Of a stretch of DNA of 64,000 nucleotides, positions 54,895 through 63,757 are shown in pieces (position 1 is the stretch's first letter; every line of letters begins with the position of its first letter). The notes under the pieces are model-generated. The model was not told the DNA's origin. It worked only from the letters and a program-made list of their open reading frames with translations, and searched no databases. The stretch is taken from contig NZ_CP038231.1 in assembly GCF_006542395.2 (NCBI RefSeq), forward strand, positions 992,001 through 1,056,000, read 5' to 3'. The position numbers and the translations under genes were made by a program. The DNA is from Formicincola oecophyllae. GTDB taxonomy: Bacteria; Pseudomonadota; Alphaproteobacteria; Acetobacterales; Acetobacteraceae.

Positions 54895-55560
54895 ATGAAA
54901 GCACCTGCCCTCAAGCCACATGTCCCTTGCCTTGATTTCAGGCGCTTCACCATCAATGTGGTGTTGGGGGCTTTTAGCGTGGGCTTGGTGGGATGCGCCA
55001 CAGCCCCGCCGCAAAATCCCAATGACATCTGCTCCATCTACCGGGAGAAGCGCTCTTGGTATTTTGCCGCCATGAAGGCCCAAGAGAAATGGCATGTGCC
55101 CAACACTGTGCCCATGGCCATGATGTACCAGGAATCAGGCTTCCACAGCGACATCCAGACCCGCCGCACGTACATTTTGTGGATCATCCCCTGGGGCCAC
55201 ATTACCAGTGCTTATGGCTATGCCCAGGCAGAGAATGGCGTTTGGCATGATTACCAACGCTCCATAGGTCACGATGGCGACCGCACAAACTATGCTGATG
55301 CTCTCGATTTTATGGATTGGTACATGACGCGCACCCACCGCTTGGCTGGGGTTCCTTTGGCTGATGCCCGCAACCAGTATCTGGCCTACCATGAAGGCTG
55401 GGGTGGGTACAGGCGCGGCACTTACCAGGGCAAACCGTGGCTGGGGCGTGTGGCCAGCAAAGTGGGCAGCCGTGCCCAACGTTACAAAACCCAGTACGAT
55501 CGCTGCGCCGATTCCCTCAAGCCAAGTTTCTGGGAATGGCTGTTTTCCTGGCTGCCTTGA
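54895..55560 (+). CDS. Transglycosylase SLT-like lipoprotein
   Basis: A 221-residue exported lipoprotein (lipobox VGLVGCAT, Cys at about 35). MAMMYQESGFHSDI has the catalytic Glu of the lytic transglycosylase fold, and SAYGYAQAENGVW is a matching loop. It probably cleaves peptidoglycan or binds it. Divergent from the Gly/Trp-rich lipoprotein gene. Confidence 0.78.
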   Translation: MKAPALKPHVPCLDFRRFTINVVLGAFSVGLVGCATAPPQNPNDICSIYREKRSWYFAAMKAQEKWHVPNTVPMAMMYQESGFHSDIQTRRTYILWIIPWGHITSAYGYAQAENGVWHDYQRSIGHDGDRTNYADALDFMDWYMTRTHRLAGVPLADARNQYLAYHEGWGGYRRGTYQGKPWLGRVASKVGSRAQRYKTQYDRCADSLKPSFWEWLFSWLP

Positions 55561-55641
55561 AGCTGGACTGCAAAGTGCCGCAGCTGTTCATTTCGCCTGT
55601 CGTTTTGAATGGCCCCACCACAGCTTTACAAGGAACCTATC

Positions 55642-56181
55642 ATGCCCAGAATCTACTGGCCTGCTGGCTTTGTCCCAGGTTTTGCCGACAATTTTGCCTC
55701 CAATGAGATCGTCATGAAAACCATGACGGCTGACCAGGCTTGGCCTTGGCTGGCTACGCCTGAACGCTGGCCTGGCTACTTCCCAAGTCTTTCCGCCATC
55801 GCTTTCTGGCGCAATGACGGGCCCTTGCTGACAGAGGGGGTGTGCTTTGACTTTACCGTTAAGGTTGGGGGCAAGGCCTACCCCATGCACAACCGGATTC
55901 TTGAATGCGTGCCACCCCTGCCAAGTGATCCAACGCGCCCTGCGCGCTTGGCATGGCACAGCTGGCGCGGCGAAGAGAACACGCCAGAGCGCTTCGAGGT
56001 TCACCATATATGGCTCATGCAGAACTTGGAGGGCGGGCGGCTGAGCATCCTCACCCAGGAAACCCAGATTGGCCGCGCCGCTGTGGAGCTGGCCAACACG
56101 CACCCTAATGCTATGGTGATGATGCACCAGGCGTGGTTGGAAGCCATGGCAGCTGCCATCCGCCAAGCTACCGCTGGCTGA
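55642..56181 (+). CDS. SRPBCC-family protein
   Basis: A 179-residue protein with the START/Bet v1-type layout: MTADQAWPWLATPERWPGYFPSL at the N-terminus, a central set of strands, and a long C-terminal helix. Members bind lipids or polyketides. ATG 55642 has AAGGA nine bases before it. It lies 81 bases after the SLT gene. Confidence 0.7.
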   Translation: MPRIYWPAGFVPGFADNFASNEIVMKTMTADQAWPWLATPERWPGYFPSLSAIAFWRNDGPLLTEGVCFDFTVKVGGKAYPMHNRILECVPPLPSDPTRPARLAWHSWRGEENTPERFEVHHIWLMQNLEGGRLSILTQETQIGRAAVELANTHPNAMVMMHQAWLEAMAAAIRQATAG

Positions 56182-56593
56182 GGGCGCATGAGCCCTCCAT
56201 GCCAACCTTGGGGGGCAACGTGAAGCACGGACTGGAAAAGGCTGTGATTTGAAAATCCAAGGCCAGTCTTTTATGGTGAACAAACAACCACAAGGTGCTT
56301 TTGGCCCAACATTGACTAACCTACCAGGTGATGTTGGTTGCAAGATCTGGCTTGCCTGCCACTTGGCAGGAACCGGACCCAGCACAGCGGCTGGGCGTCC
56401 GCCACAGCTGCCACAATGATGCCCAAGCCCCCAGGCTATGCTTGACGAGCCCCCCCTTGCCGCAGGGTGTGGCATGCTGGAATTTATTGGATTTGGGTGC
56501 GTTGGTTCCGCCTGCAGGCTGGCGTGAAACGGCTTTTGAGCCAGCACCTTGCCTTGAGCGTTTTGACCCTTGAACAACGAGTGAGGATCTTCA
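56182..56593. other. Intergenic region, no gene recognised
   Basis: A 412-base gap. Short frames here have no recognisable protein features. A short hairpin CCTGCCA-CT-TGGCAGG occurs at 56355-56370. The promoter of the downstream HAD gene is probably near the end. Confidence 0.4.
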
Positions 56594-57340
56594 ATGACCC
56601 ACAAGAATTTCCCCATCCCCACCAACGCCCCGACAGCCGTCAGCCCAGATGGTGCGCTGAAAATGGTTATTTTTGACTGTGATGGCGTCCTGGTTGGGGG
56701 CGAGCACCTCTCCAATGCCTTGATGGCAGAGGAAGCGCGCAAATATGGCTGGCCATTGAGCGATGAGGAGGCGGCGCGCATTTTCTCTGGCGGTGAGCTA
56801 GCGAAGATCGGCGAACGCATCGCTGAACACACAGGCAAGAAACTGCCAGCTGATTGGGGGCTAATGATGCAGAAGCGCATTGCCACCATGATGAAAACAG
56901 AAGCCGAAACCATCGATGGCGCTGAGAAAATGCTTCAGGACGTCAAGAACCTAGGCTTGCCCATCGCTGTTGGGTCCAATTCCTCAGGGGAGGAAATGGA
57001 AGCCAAATTCTCCAGCACAGGTCTTGATGAAATCATTCCAGCTGACGCCATCCATTCCGCCCGTGACCTCAACGTGCCTAAGCCGCGCCCTGATGTTTAC
57101 CTGCACGCAGCTGCCAACGAAGGCGTGAAGCCTGAAAACTGCATTGTGCTGGAGGATTCAGACCCAGGCGCTGAGGCTGCCCGCAAAGCCGGCATGGCCT
57201 GCGTCCTTCTGCGCCCCCTTGATGAGCCAGCGCCTGAATGGCCAGGCCTGCTGCGCATTTCGCACCTGGACCAGTTTGTGCCGCTCCTCAAGAAGATCAT
57301 GGCTGAACAGAAAGCCCATGAAACCACCAAGGCCAGCTGA
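56594..57340 (+). CDS. HAD-superfamily phosphatase/phosphomutase (beta-phosphoglucomutase-like)
   Basis: A 248-residue protein. Motif I is FDCDGVLVGGE (Asp nucleophile), motif II VGSNSSG, and motif III PKPRPDVYL followed by LEDSDPGAEAA. A four-helix cap lies between. This is the subgroup of phosphoglycolate phosphatase and beta-phosphoglucomutase. The substrate is unknown. Confidence 0.85.
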   Translation: MTHKNFPIPTNAPTAVSPDGALKMVIFDCDGVLVGGEHLSNALMAEEARKYGWPLSDEEAARIFSGGELAKIGERIAEHTGKKLPADWGLMMQKRIATMMKTEAETIDGAEKMLQDVKNLGLPIAVGSNSSGEEMEAKFSSTGLDEIIPADAIHSARDLNVPKPRPDVYLHAAANEGVKPENCIVLEDSDPGAEAARKAGMACVLLRPLDEPAPEWPGLLRISHLDQFVPLLKKIMAEQKAHETTKAS

Positions 57341-57423
57341 GGCATAAATAGGTCCAGGGACGTGTTCGTAGTCTGGCCAGTGCAGTGCCACCTGCATGGC
57401 CCTTGACCGCCTCCTTTGGTACC
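57341..57423. other. Short gap after the HAD gene
   Basis: No feature seen. Confidence 0.3.
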
Positions 57424-57717
57424 TCAAGGCCATGGGGAGGGGTGGGCGGCCTCCTCTCCTGCATCTCCTGCGGCAATGGTGCGTCCAGGGTTGTTGTGGC
57501 GCCAATCACGCGCTGTGGCGCTGCGCATACGCCAGCGCCGCCCCTTGGGGGCTGTGGCGATCCACGCTTGCAAAGCGGATTTGCTTGCAAAGCGCACAGG
57601 TTGATCTGTTGCTTCATCAAATCCCCAGTGCCAGCCATCCCACCCCACGCGCAGGCCATTATCCTGCTGGGCATTGGTGGGGATAGAGGTGTGTGGGCTG
57701 GTGGGGGGGGTGTTCAC
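57424..57717 (-). CDS. Small hypothetical protein, possible gene
   Basis: A 97-residue frame starting with GTG after AGCAGGTGAAGCT, a good RBS. The codon use resembles neighbouring genes. VGWDGWHWGFDEATDQPVRF is Trp-rich and may be a small domain. It lies alone in a 569-base gap, convergent with the HAD gene and divergent from the His-rich gene. I do not recognise it, and the call depends on the RBS and codon use only. Confidence 0.45.
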   Translation of the reverse strand: MNTPPTSPHTSIPTNAQQDNGLRVGWDGWHWGFDEATDQPVRFASKSALQAWIATAPKGRRWRMRSATARDWRHNNPGRTIAAGDAGEEAAHPSPWP

Positions 57718-57909
57718 AGCTTCACCTGCTGGAGAATGGCGGGAAATGGGGGACAGTCACCCCACCTTAAGCAGCTTCCTGAGCGCTTTCCCACCCCGCC
57801 CCTTACAAGCCTGCGATGCAGGACCATATCAAGGACGGTTCTTGCTCTGCAGCCTGAAACCTGCTGGCCTGTTTTGAACCATCATCACGCATCTAGAAAG
57901 TTTATCATC

Positions 57910-58404
57910 ATGACCAATCACCATCATCATGGCGACCACCACAAAGCCACCCACCACGAGCATGAGCCAGCCGGCGCCCAGGGCCCTGCTGAAAACCACG
58001 ATAAGCCTGAGGGCCATGAGGGCTGCGGTTGCGAGAACCATGGCAAGCCAGGCTGCGATGGCCAGGGCGGTTGCGGCGACCATGATCATGGTGCCCCCCA
58101 ATCCTTGACCCCTGAATTCCTCGCCCAGAACATCGGCAGGATGGTCAACGAAGCTGGGCAAGGCCTTGATGACCAACAAAAAGGCATTGGCGCGCATTTT
58201 GCCCTTATGGGGTTTGCGCTGGCCCAATCCATGGGGGGCGCCCCGCGTGAGGCACTGGAACCCTTCGTTCATGCCACCCGTGACATCCTGACCCATGGCT
58301 CAGCGGAAGCTGCCCAGAAGGCGCGTGCCGCCCAGGGCGCCGAACAAGCACCCCAGAAAGAGGGTGAAGGTCAGTGCGGCGAAGGCTGCGGCTGCGCCCA
58401 CTGA
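57910..58404 (+). CDS. His/Cys-rich putative metal-binding protein
   Basis: A 164-residue protein. The first 64 residues hold 14 His and 4 Cys (HHHH, HH, HH, CGC, GGC, DHDH). A helical core (about 65-145) is followed by a CGEGCGCAH end with three Cys. Without signal peptide or membrane segment, it is likely cytoplasmic. The two termini look like metal ligands for Ni, Zn, Co or Cu. An NTNH-like start and the ATG with GAAAG upstream are clear. I recognise no named family. Confidence 0.75.
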   Translation: MTNHHHHGDHHKATHHEHEPAGAQGPAENHDKPEGHEGCGCENHGKPGCDGQGGCGDHDHGAPQSLTPEFLAQNIGRMVNEAGQGLDDQQKGIGAHFALMGFALAQSMGGAPREALEPFVHATRDILTHGSAEAAQKARAAQGAEQAPQKEGEGQCGEGCGCAH

Positions 58405-58527
58405 CGGGGTAGTTTGGGCTGCTGTGCGCTGTGGCCAGGGCCTTTAGCCTGCCACAGCGCCCCCTTGGGAGGCAGCCCTGTTGCCGCCACACGCTGTAAA
58501 CAATACCAGATCCCCTGGAGAGTCCCC

Positions 58528-60003
58528 ATGACCACCTTCAACAACGCCCAATTGGACCACCTACCCTCTGGCGTCGCCGCCCCTGCTTATGACCGCGCCC
58601 AGGTGCGCCCTGGCATTGTTCATTTTGGGGTTGGCAATTTTTTTAGGGCACATTTGGCCCACTACGTGGACGCGTTGCTGAACAAGGGTGGCCATGATGC
58701 TTGGGGCATTGTTGGGGTCGGCCTGCGCGACAGTGCCTCTGGACGTAAGAAGGCTACGGATTTCGCTGCCCAGCAAGGCCTATACTCCCTGACGGCCATC
58801 GCCCCTGACGAAGCCCGCAGCGTGCGCGCCATGGGCCCCATGGTTGATTACATCCACGCTGCCCCAGGCGCCCAGCGTGAACACATTCTGGACTTGCTGG
58901 CTGCGCCGGAGACCAAGATCGTCTCCCTCACCATCACAGAAGGTGGCTACAACATCGATGAAGCTTCAGGCCGCTTCAAGCTGGATAACCCCGCTGTGGC
59001 GCGCGACCTGGCCCATCCGACCGAACCTGAAACCGTGTTTGGCTATGTTGTGGAGGGCTTAGCGCGCCGGCGCGCCAAGGGCCTTGGTGGCCTTACCATC
59101 ATGTCCTGTGACAATTTGCGCCAGAATGGCAAGGTTTCCCACACCGCCTTCACAAGTTACGCCCGCGCCCGTGATGCTGGCCTGGCAGATTGGATGGAAA
59201 GCCATGTGACGTTCCCTAACGCCATGGTTGACCGTATCGCGCCGACAGTGACCGCAGAACGCGCAGCGGCCCTCAACAAGGCCAGTGGCCTTGAGGATCG
59301 CCAGCCTGTTTTGACGGAAGCTTTCACCCAATGGGTGGTTGAGGACCGTTTTGCGGCGGGGCGCCCTGACTTTGCGGCTGTAGGCGCGCAGTTCTCTGAT
59401 GACGTGCCTGCTTTTGAACATGCCAAAATCCGTGTTCTCAATGAAAGCCACCTAATGCTGGCCACTGCAGGTATGCTGATGGGGCTGACCTACGTTGACG
59501 AGGCCATGCGCCAGAAGGCGTTGCTGGCGTTCGTCAAGGCTGTCCAGGAATGTGACGTGCTGCCCACGCTGAAGGCGCCACCAGGTGTCAACCTGGTTGA
59601 TTACATGAACACCATTTTGGAACGTTTCTCCAACAAGGCCATGATGGACAGCCTGGCACGCATCGCGTCAGACGCCACCTCCAAGGCGCAGGTGTTCTGG
59701 ACGGAAACCGTGCTGAACGCACTTGCTGGCAAAACCGAAACCAACCGCGTGGCCTACATGTTGGCCTTGCTTCTGGAGTATTTGCGCGGCCAGCGCACCG
59801 ATGGCAGCCGTTATGAGCTCCAGGAGCCTGCCCTTTCACCAGAGCAGCTCAAGATTGCCGCTTCTGATGACTGGCGCGCCGCTTTGGCGCTGCCAGCCTT
59901 TGACCCTTTTCGTAGCAAAATGACGCCAGCTTTTGAAAAGCAGATTGTGGAGCACCGCAAAGCCATCCGCGCCAAGGGCGTTCCAGCCACCCTGCCACAC
60001 TGA
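58528..60003 (+). CDS. Mannitol dehydrogenase family protein (polyol/fructose reductase type)
   Basis: A 491-residue long-chain polyol dehydrogenase. It contains HFGVGNFFRAH near the N-terminus (Rossmann), ITEGGYN, MSCDNLRQNG, FPNAMVDRI, and NESHLMLA. It interconverts mannitol or another polyol with fructose using NAD(P)H. This is a common osmolyte and fructose-sink reaction in acetic acid bacteria. ATG 58528 has GGAGAG upstream. Confidence 0.92.
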   Translation: MTTFNNAQLDHLPSGVAAPAYDRAQVRPGIVHFGVGNFFRAHLAHYVDALLNKGGHDAWGIVGVGLRDSASGRKKATDFAAQQGLYSLTAIAPDEARSVRAMGPMVDYIHAAPGAQREHILDLLAAPETKIVSLTITEGGYNIDEASGRFKLDNPAVARDLAHPTEPETVFGYVVEGLARRRAKGLGGLTIMSCDNLRQNGKVSHTAFTSYARARDAGLADWMESHVTFPNAMVDRIAPTVTAERAAALNKASGLEDRQPVLTEAFTQWVVEDRFAAGRPDFAAVGAQFSDDVPAFEHAKIRVLNESHLMLATAGMLMGLTYVDEAMRQKALLAFVKAVQECDVLPTLKAPPGVNLVDYMNTILERFSNKAMMDSLARIASDATSKAQVFWTETVLNALAGKTETNRVAYMLALLLEYLRGQRTDGSRYELQEPALSPEQLKIAASDDWRAALALPAFDPFRSKMTPAFEKQIVEHRKAIRAKGVPATLPH

Positions 60004-60069
60004 AGGCGGCAGGGGCTGGCCGTTCCTTAATAGTAATGTTGAGCCAGCCCTTGCCCCTTCCCTGATCGC

Positions 60070-61056
60070 TCAAGGGGTTGGGGGTGCAGCCAAGTCTGGT
60101 TGCGCCTTGAGGGCGGCTTCAACGTGGCTGTGCAGGGCCTGTGCTGTACGCCTGGCTTCCCCATGGGCGCTGACCACTGTGCAAGCAACCCCAAGCCCCA
60201 AAGGCAAAGCCCGTTTCATGCGCCCCTTGAAGGTATGTGGAAGGGCTTTTTTCAGTTCTGGGGCCGCTTTGGCGATGCCGCGGAGCTTGCTCAGTTTCTG
60301 GCCCACTTGGCGGAACTGGCGCCAGAGCTGCAGCCCTGTTCCTGCGAAATCAGCCATTTTGTGTAAGGGATGGTGTTCTATCCCTGGCAACGTCTCAGCC
60401 ACATCACCATGGCTTGGTTGGAGGGCGGGGAGGCTTGTTGATAGTGCGCCGTCATCAGGGGCGGTAAGGGCTTGACGTTCATCATGTTGGTCAAAAAACT
60501 GACTGAAGGCCCGCATGCCTACGCCAAGAAGGCCGTTGCCCTCATGCAGGTGGGCCAGCACCGCGCTTACGGCTGCATCGCGCAGCTGTTCATCGGTTTT
60601 TCCGGGCGCTTTTAAAATGGCCATGCCCAAAGCCAACGTCAGCTCTGTGCGCAACCCCAAAATAAAGTCACTTACTGAACCACCCGTAGCCACCCACCAC
60701 GTCCCCAGCGCTGGCACAGCGCCAAGTGCCGCTGTCACAGCAGCGGTGGCTGTCAAGCGGTGGCTGCTATGGCGTACCAAGCGCATGAGGAGGGCTGCCT
60801 GTTTGTCCTGCTCATTCAGGGGGGAGGCACGGTCTTCCATTTTGGCTTCAAGCCGTGCCAGGAAAGAACGTGTTCGCTCAACGCTTGGGCAGAGTTGAAG
60901 CAGAAGTTTCTTCACAAGGCGCTGAAAGCGCCTGTCCTGCTCAAGCGTGGTGGCTGGTTGGCCATTGGGCGCCTGCGACCAGGCAGGGGTTTGGTAAAGA
61001 GCGCTTGAGGAGGTCTTGCCTGAATCGGGCATGGGGGGGGATGGTGTGTGTGTCAT
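60070..61056 (-). CDS. Hypothetical protein with central hydrophobic segment
   Basis: A 328-residue protein. A Ser/Pro-rich N-terminus is followed by helical segments; about 105-165 is Ala/Leu-rich and includes TATAAVTAALGAVPALGTWWVATGG. This faintly resembles EcsC-family proteins, but I am not sure. ATG 61056 is used. It lies convergent with the mannitol dehydrogenase gene and divergent from an exported protein gene. Confidence 0.6.
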   Translation of the reverse strand: MTHTPSPPMPDSGKTSSSALYQTPAWSQAPNGQPATTLEQDRRFQRLVKKLLLQLCPSVERTRSFLARLEAKMEDRASPLNEQDKQAALLMRLVRHSSHRLTATAAVTAALGAVPALGTWWVATGGSVSDFILGLRTELTLALGMAILKAPGKTDEQLRDAAVSAVLAHLHEGNGLLGVGMRAFSQFFDQHDERQALTAPDDGALSTSLPALQPSHGDVAETLPGIEHHPLHKMADFAGTGLQLWRQFRQVGQKLSKLRGIAKAAPELKKALPHTFKGRMKRALPLGLGVACTVVSAHGEARRTAQALHSHVEAALKAQPDLAAPPTP

Positions 61057-61129
61057 GGCATGTCCATTACCGCAGCGTTGCAACCGTTATGTTGTAGAAC
61101 AGTTTGGCCTGATTGGATGGAAAACACGC

Positions 61130-61630
61130 ATGAAAAGTGGCTTTTTAAAAGGCAGGGGGCTGGTGGCGCTGTTGCTAGGGCTGGCTTTGCCACCACAAGC
61201 CTTGGCCCAGACAGCATCGGGGGGATTGGGCCAGGAGACAGGTACTGTGATGGCGCCTGCCCCTACAGCCACTTTGCCTGAACGGCCTGACGCCCATTTA
61301 GCGCATGTGACGGAGCAAGGGTGGGTGCTCAACGCCCATGACATGATGATAGCCCGCATCAGGCCTGACGGGACCATTGCTGGCCGTGAAGGGCAGTATC
61401 TGGGCCATCTCTGGCCGGATGGACGTGTGACCGACCCTGAGCGCTACGTCCTCGCTACCATGGACGCGACAGGGCGCGTTATGAGCTACCGTCACAGCCA
61501 CTTGGGCTATGTCAGCGACCAAGGCATCGTGCGTGATGCTCAGGGCTTCCCAATAGGTGTCGTCCCAGCCCGCCACAGGGTGGAAGGCATGGTCATTTTG
61601 TTGGCTGGCCATGGCATTGAGTTTCCATAA
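61130..61630 (+). CDS. Exported protein with short GxIxxxDG-type repeats
   Basis: A 166-residue protein with a signal peptide ending ALAQ. About 50-160 holds five to six units of about 18-20 residues, such as IARIRPDGTI, LGHLWPDGRV, MDATGRVMSY and YVSDQGIVRD. This resembles beta-sheet repeat proteins. The function is unknown. It is followed 64 bases later by a lipoprotein gene on the same strand. Confidence 0.65.
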   Translation: MKSGFLKGRGLVALLLGLALPPQALAQTASGGLGQETGTVMAPAPTATLPERPDAHLAHVTEQGWVLNAHDMMIARIRPDGTIAGREGQYLGHLWPDGRVTDPERYVLATMDATGRVMSYRHSHLGYVSDQGIVRDAQGFPIGVVPARHRVEGMVILLAGHGIEFP

Positions 61631-61694
61631 GCGTTCCTGGGGTGTAAGGAACGGGCAGCTTTTTCAGCACCATGGAATGAAGAGGGGATGCACG

Positions 61695-62555
61695 ATGGCC
61701 TGGCGAAAAGGGGTGGAAAGCAAGCGTTCAACCAGTGACATGGGTGCGGCGGGCGCCTTGGCACTGACCCTTCTCTTCGGTTTGGGGGCTTGTGGGCAGG
61801 CTGGAACGCAGAATTCACGCCAAGCGGGTGACTTCATGAGCAACCATCCGCTTGGCTGTGCCGTTCTGCTGCCATTCTGCCCCATGATTGAAGCCTACAC
61901 CATGATGCCCCAAAGCGCTCCGCCCGATCAGGCGGACCCGGTTTTCAGCACGCGCCAAGCTATGAATGACTGCGCAGACCGCTACAGCACCCCACACCAC
62001 GCTGAAGCCCTGGCCAGCTGCCAGAACAGCGCTTTTGCCGCTTGGGCATCCAAAGGCGGGATGAGCAGCCAAGCCATCCAGACCGTGACGGCAGCCAACA
62101 CCGCGCAAGGCGCAGCTGTCCAGAAGGGGCAGCGCACGCCGCTCCAAGCGCAACTGACTTTCCAGCTGGCCATGGAGCAGGCTGTCGCCCAGACCCCCGT
62201 CACCTACCCCAGCAACCCCGCCATTGTGCCCAACAGCCTCCTGGCTTGGGAAAAGCACCAGTGCGGCGCGCTTTATGGTGGTTCTAAGCAGGAATATGTT
62301 TACGAAGCCATGTGCGACAACGTCGCCTTGGCAGGGTGGGCACGCCGTACCCACACATCTCAGGCGCGCCTGCAGCCCTTGATGGATGGCGCCTTGCAGG
62401 TCGCTTACCAGGAACAAAGCCAGAAAATCAGCCATGGCAGCGCTGAGGCCACCTTAGCTGCCTTGGTCAGGAAAAGCGGGCTGGACTTCACAGTGCCAGC
62501 CAACACGTCCGTCATTGGCGGCAAAGGGGCCCAAACCACCCCTGCCAAACCTTGA
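61695..62555 (+). CDS. Lipoprotein of unknown function
   Basis: A 286-residue protein with a lipobox LLFGLGAC (Cys about residue 33). The mature part is mostly helical and has several Cys (e.g. MNDCADRY, HQCGALYG). ATG 61695 has GAGGGG 8 bases before it. It is convergent with the aldo/keto reductase gene. Confidence 0.65.
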   Translation: MAWRKGVESKRSTSDMGAAGALALTLLFGLGACGQAGTQNSRQAGDFMSNHPLGCAVLLPFCPMIEAYTMMPQSAPPDQADPVFSTRQAMNDCADRYSTPHHAEALASCQNSAFAAWASKGGMSSQAIQTVTAANTAQGAAVQKGQRTPLQAQLTFQLAMEQAVAQTPVTYPSNPAIVPNSLLAWEKHQCGALYGGSKQEYVYEAMCDNVALAGWARRTHTSQARLQPLMDGALQVAYQEQSQKISHGSAEATLAALVRKSGLDFTVPANTSVIGGKGAQTTPAKP

Positions 62556-62568
62556 TGAAGCCCAGTCT

Positions 62569-63627
62569 TCAGAGGGGGCGGGCTATAGTCATGGCGCGCC
62601 CGCGCACAGGGTAGCCAGGGTCGCTGTAACCTGGGCGTGAACTGTGCCCAGGTGAGACCAGGCTGTTGATGAAGACCTCGTCATCAGGGGTGATGGTGTA
62701 ATCCAAACCAGCCTGGTAACCCTGCCACTGCTCAAAGGTGCGCGGACCAGCCAACACGGATGAAACGGCAGGGTTGGCCAGGATCCAGGCCAGCGCAAAC
62801 CCAACGGCTGTTGTGCCACGGCTTTCAGCGTGGGCTTTGATTTTCTGGGCCAATTCAAGTGATTCAGCGCGCCATTCCGTTTCCATCATGCGTTTGTCAG
62901 CGCGCCCAGCACGGCTTCCTGGTGCCGGTTGCTGGTTGGGGGCGTATTTGCCAGTCAACACGCCACGCGCCAAGGGGCTGTAGGGAACCGCGCCAAGGCC
63001 GTAATGGGCGCCAGCTGGCAGGATCTCCTGTTCAGCTGTACGGTCTGTGATGTTGTAAAGTGGCTGGCTGACGATGGGGCGCGTCATGTTCATGCGGTCA
63101 GCCAGGCGGACGACATCAGCGATTTCCCACCCCCTAAAATTGGACAGGCCATAGTAAAGGACTTTGCCTTGCGCCATCAGGTCATTCACCGTGCGCAGCC
63201 CCTCCTCCAAGGTCACGCCTGGCAGGGCGCGGTGGAAATACAGGATGTCCACGTAATCAGTGGCCATGCGCTTCAAGGAGCGTTCAAAAGTCTGCAGGAT
63301 CCATTTGCGTGACTGCCCTTCCCTGTTGGGGCGCTGGGCGCCAGCAAAACCCATGGAAGCGCCGCTGAAGCCGAACTTGGTCGCCACGATCCAGTCATCG
63401 CGGTGCTTGGCAATGCCTTTGCCAACCACCTCCTCTGTGCGGCCTTGCTGGTAAACGTCCGCTGTGTCGAGGAAGTTGAAGCCACGGGCATGGGCATCAT
63501 CCATGATGCGCAGCGCTGTGGCCTCATCACAGGGGCCGCCAAACATCATGCTGCCCAGGCAAAGGGTGGAAACCTCAAGCGCGCTGGCACCAAGTGAACG
63601 GTATAGGTGGGGTGAAGTCGCTGTCAT
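62569..63627 (-). CDS. Aldo/keto reductase
   Basis: A 352-residue TIM-barrel oxidoreductase. Present are [16 protein letters not shown] (catalytic Asp, Tyr), VATKFGF (Lys), LYFHRALPG (His), and the NADP-binding [10 protein letters not shown]. The TAEQEILP and [13 protein letters not shown] segments place it in the AKR11/12/13-type group. The substrate is unknown; it is 130 bases from galE on the other strand. Confidence 0.9.
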   Translation of the reverse strand: MTATSPHLYRSLGASALEVSTLCLGSMMFGGPCDEATALRIMDDAHARGFNFLDTADVYQQGRTEEVVGKGIAKHRDDWIVATKFGFSGASMGFAGAQRPNREGQSRKWILQTFERSLKRMATDYVDILYFHRALPGVTLEEGLRTVNDLMAQGKVLYYGLSNFRGWEIADVVRLADRMNMTRPIVSQPLYNITDRTAEQEILPAGAHYGLGAVPYSPLARGVLTGKYAPNQQPAPGSRAGRADKRMMETEWRAESLELAQKIKAHAESRGTTAVGFALAWILANPAVSSVLAGPRTFEQWQGYQAGLDYTITPDDEVFINSLVSPGHSSRPGYSDPGYPVRGRAMTIARPL

Positions 63628-63757
63628 GATGGTTCCTGGGGTTGTTGGCTGGGATTGCGTGGGCAGGCCGCTGGTCTGCCATGCCCCTGCAGGGGGCGGT
63701 TGCGGTCATGCTAAGGTGCGCCAGCAAGTCGGTAAAGGCGCAGCAGGGGAAAACGCC

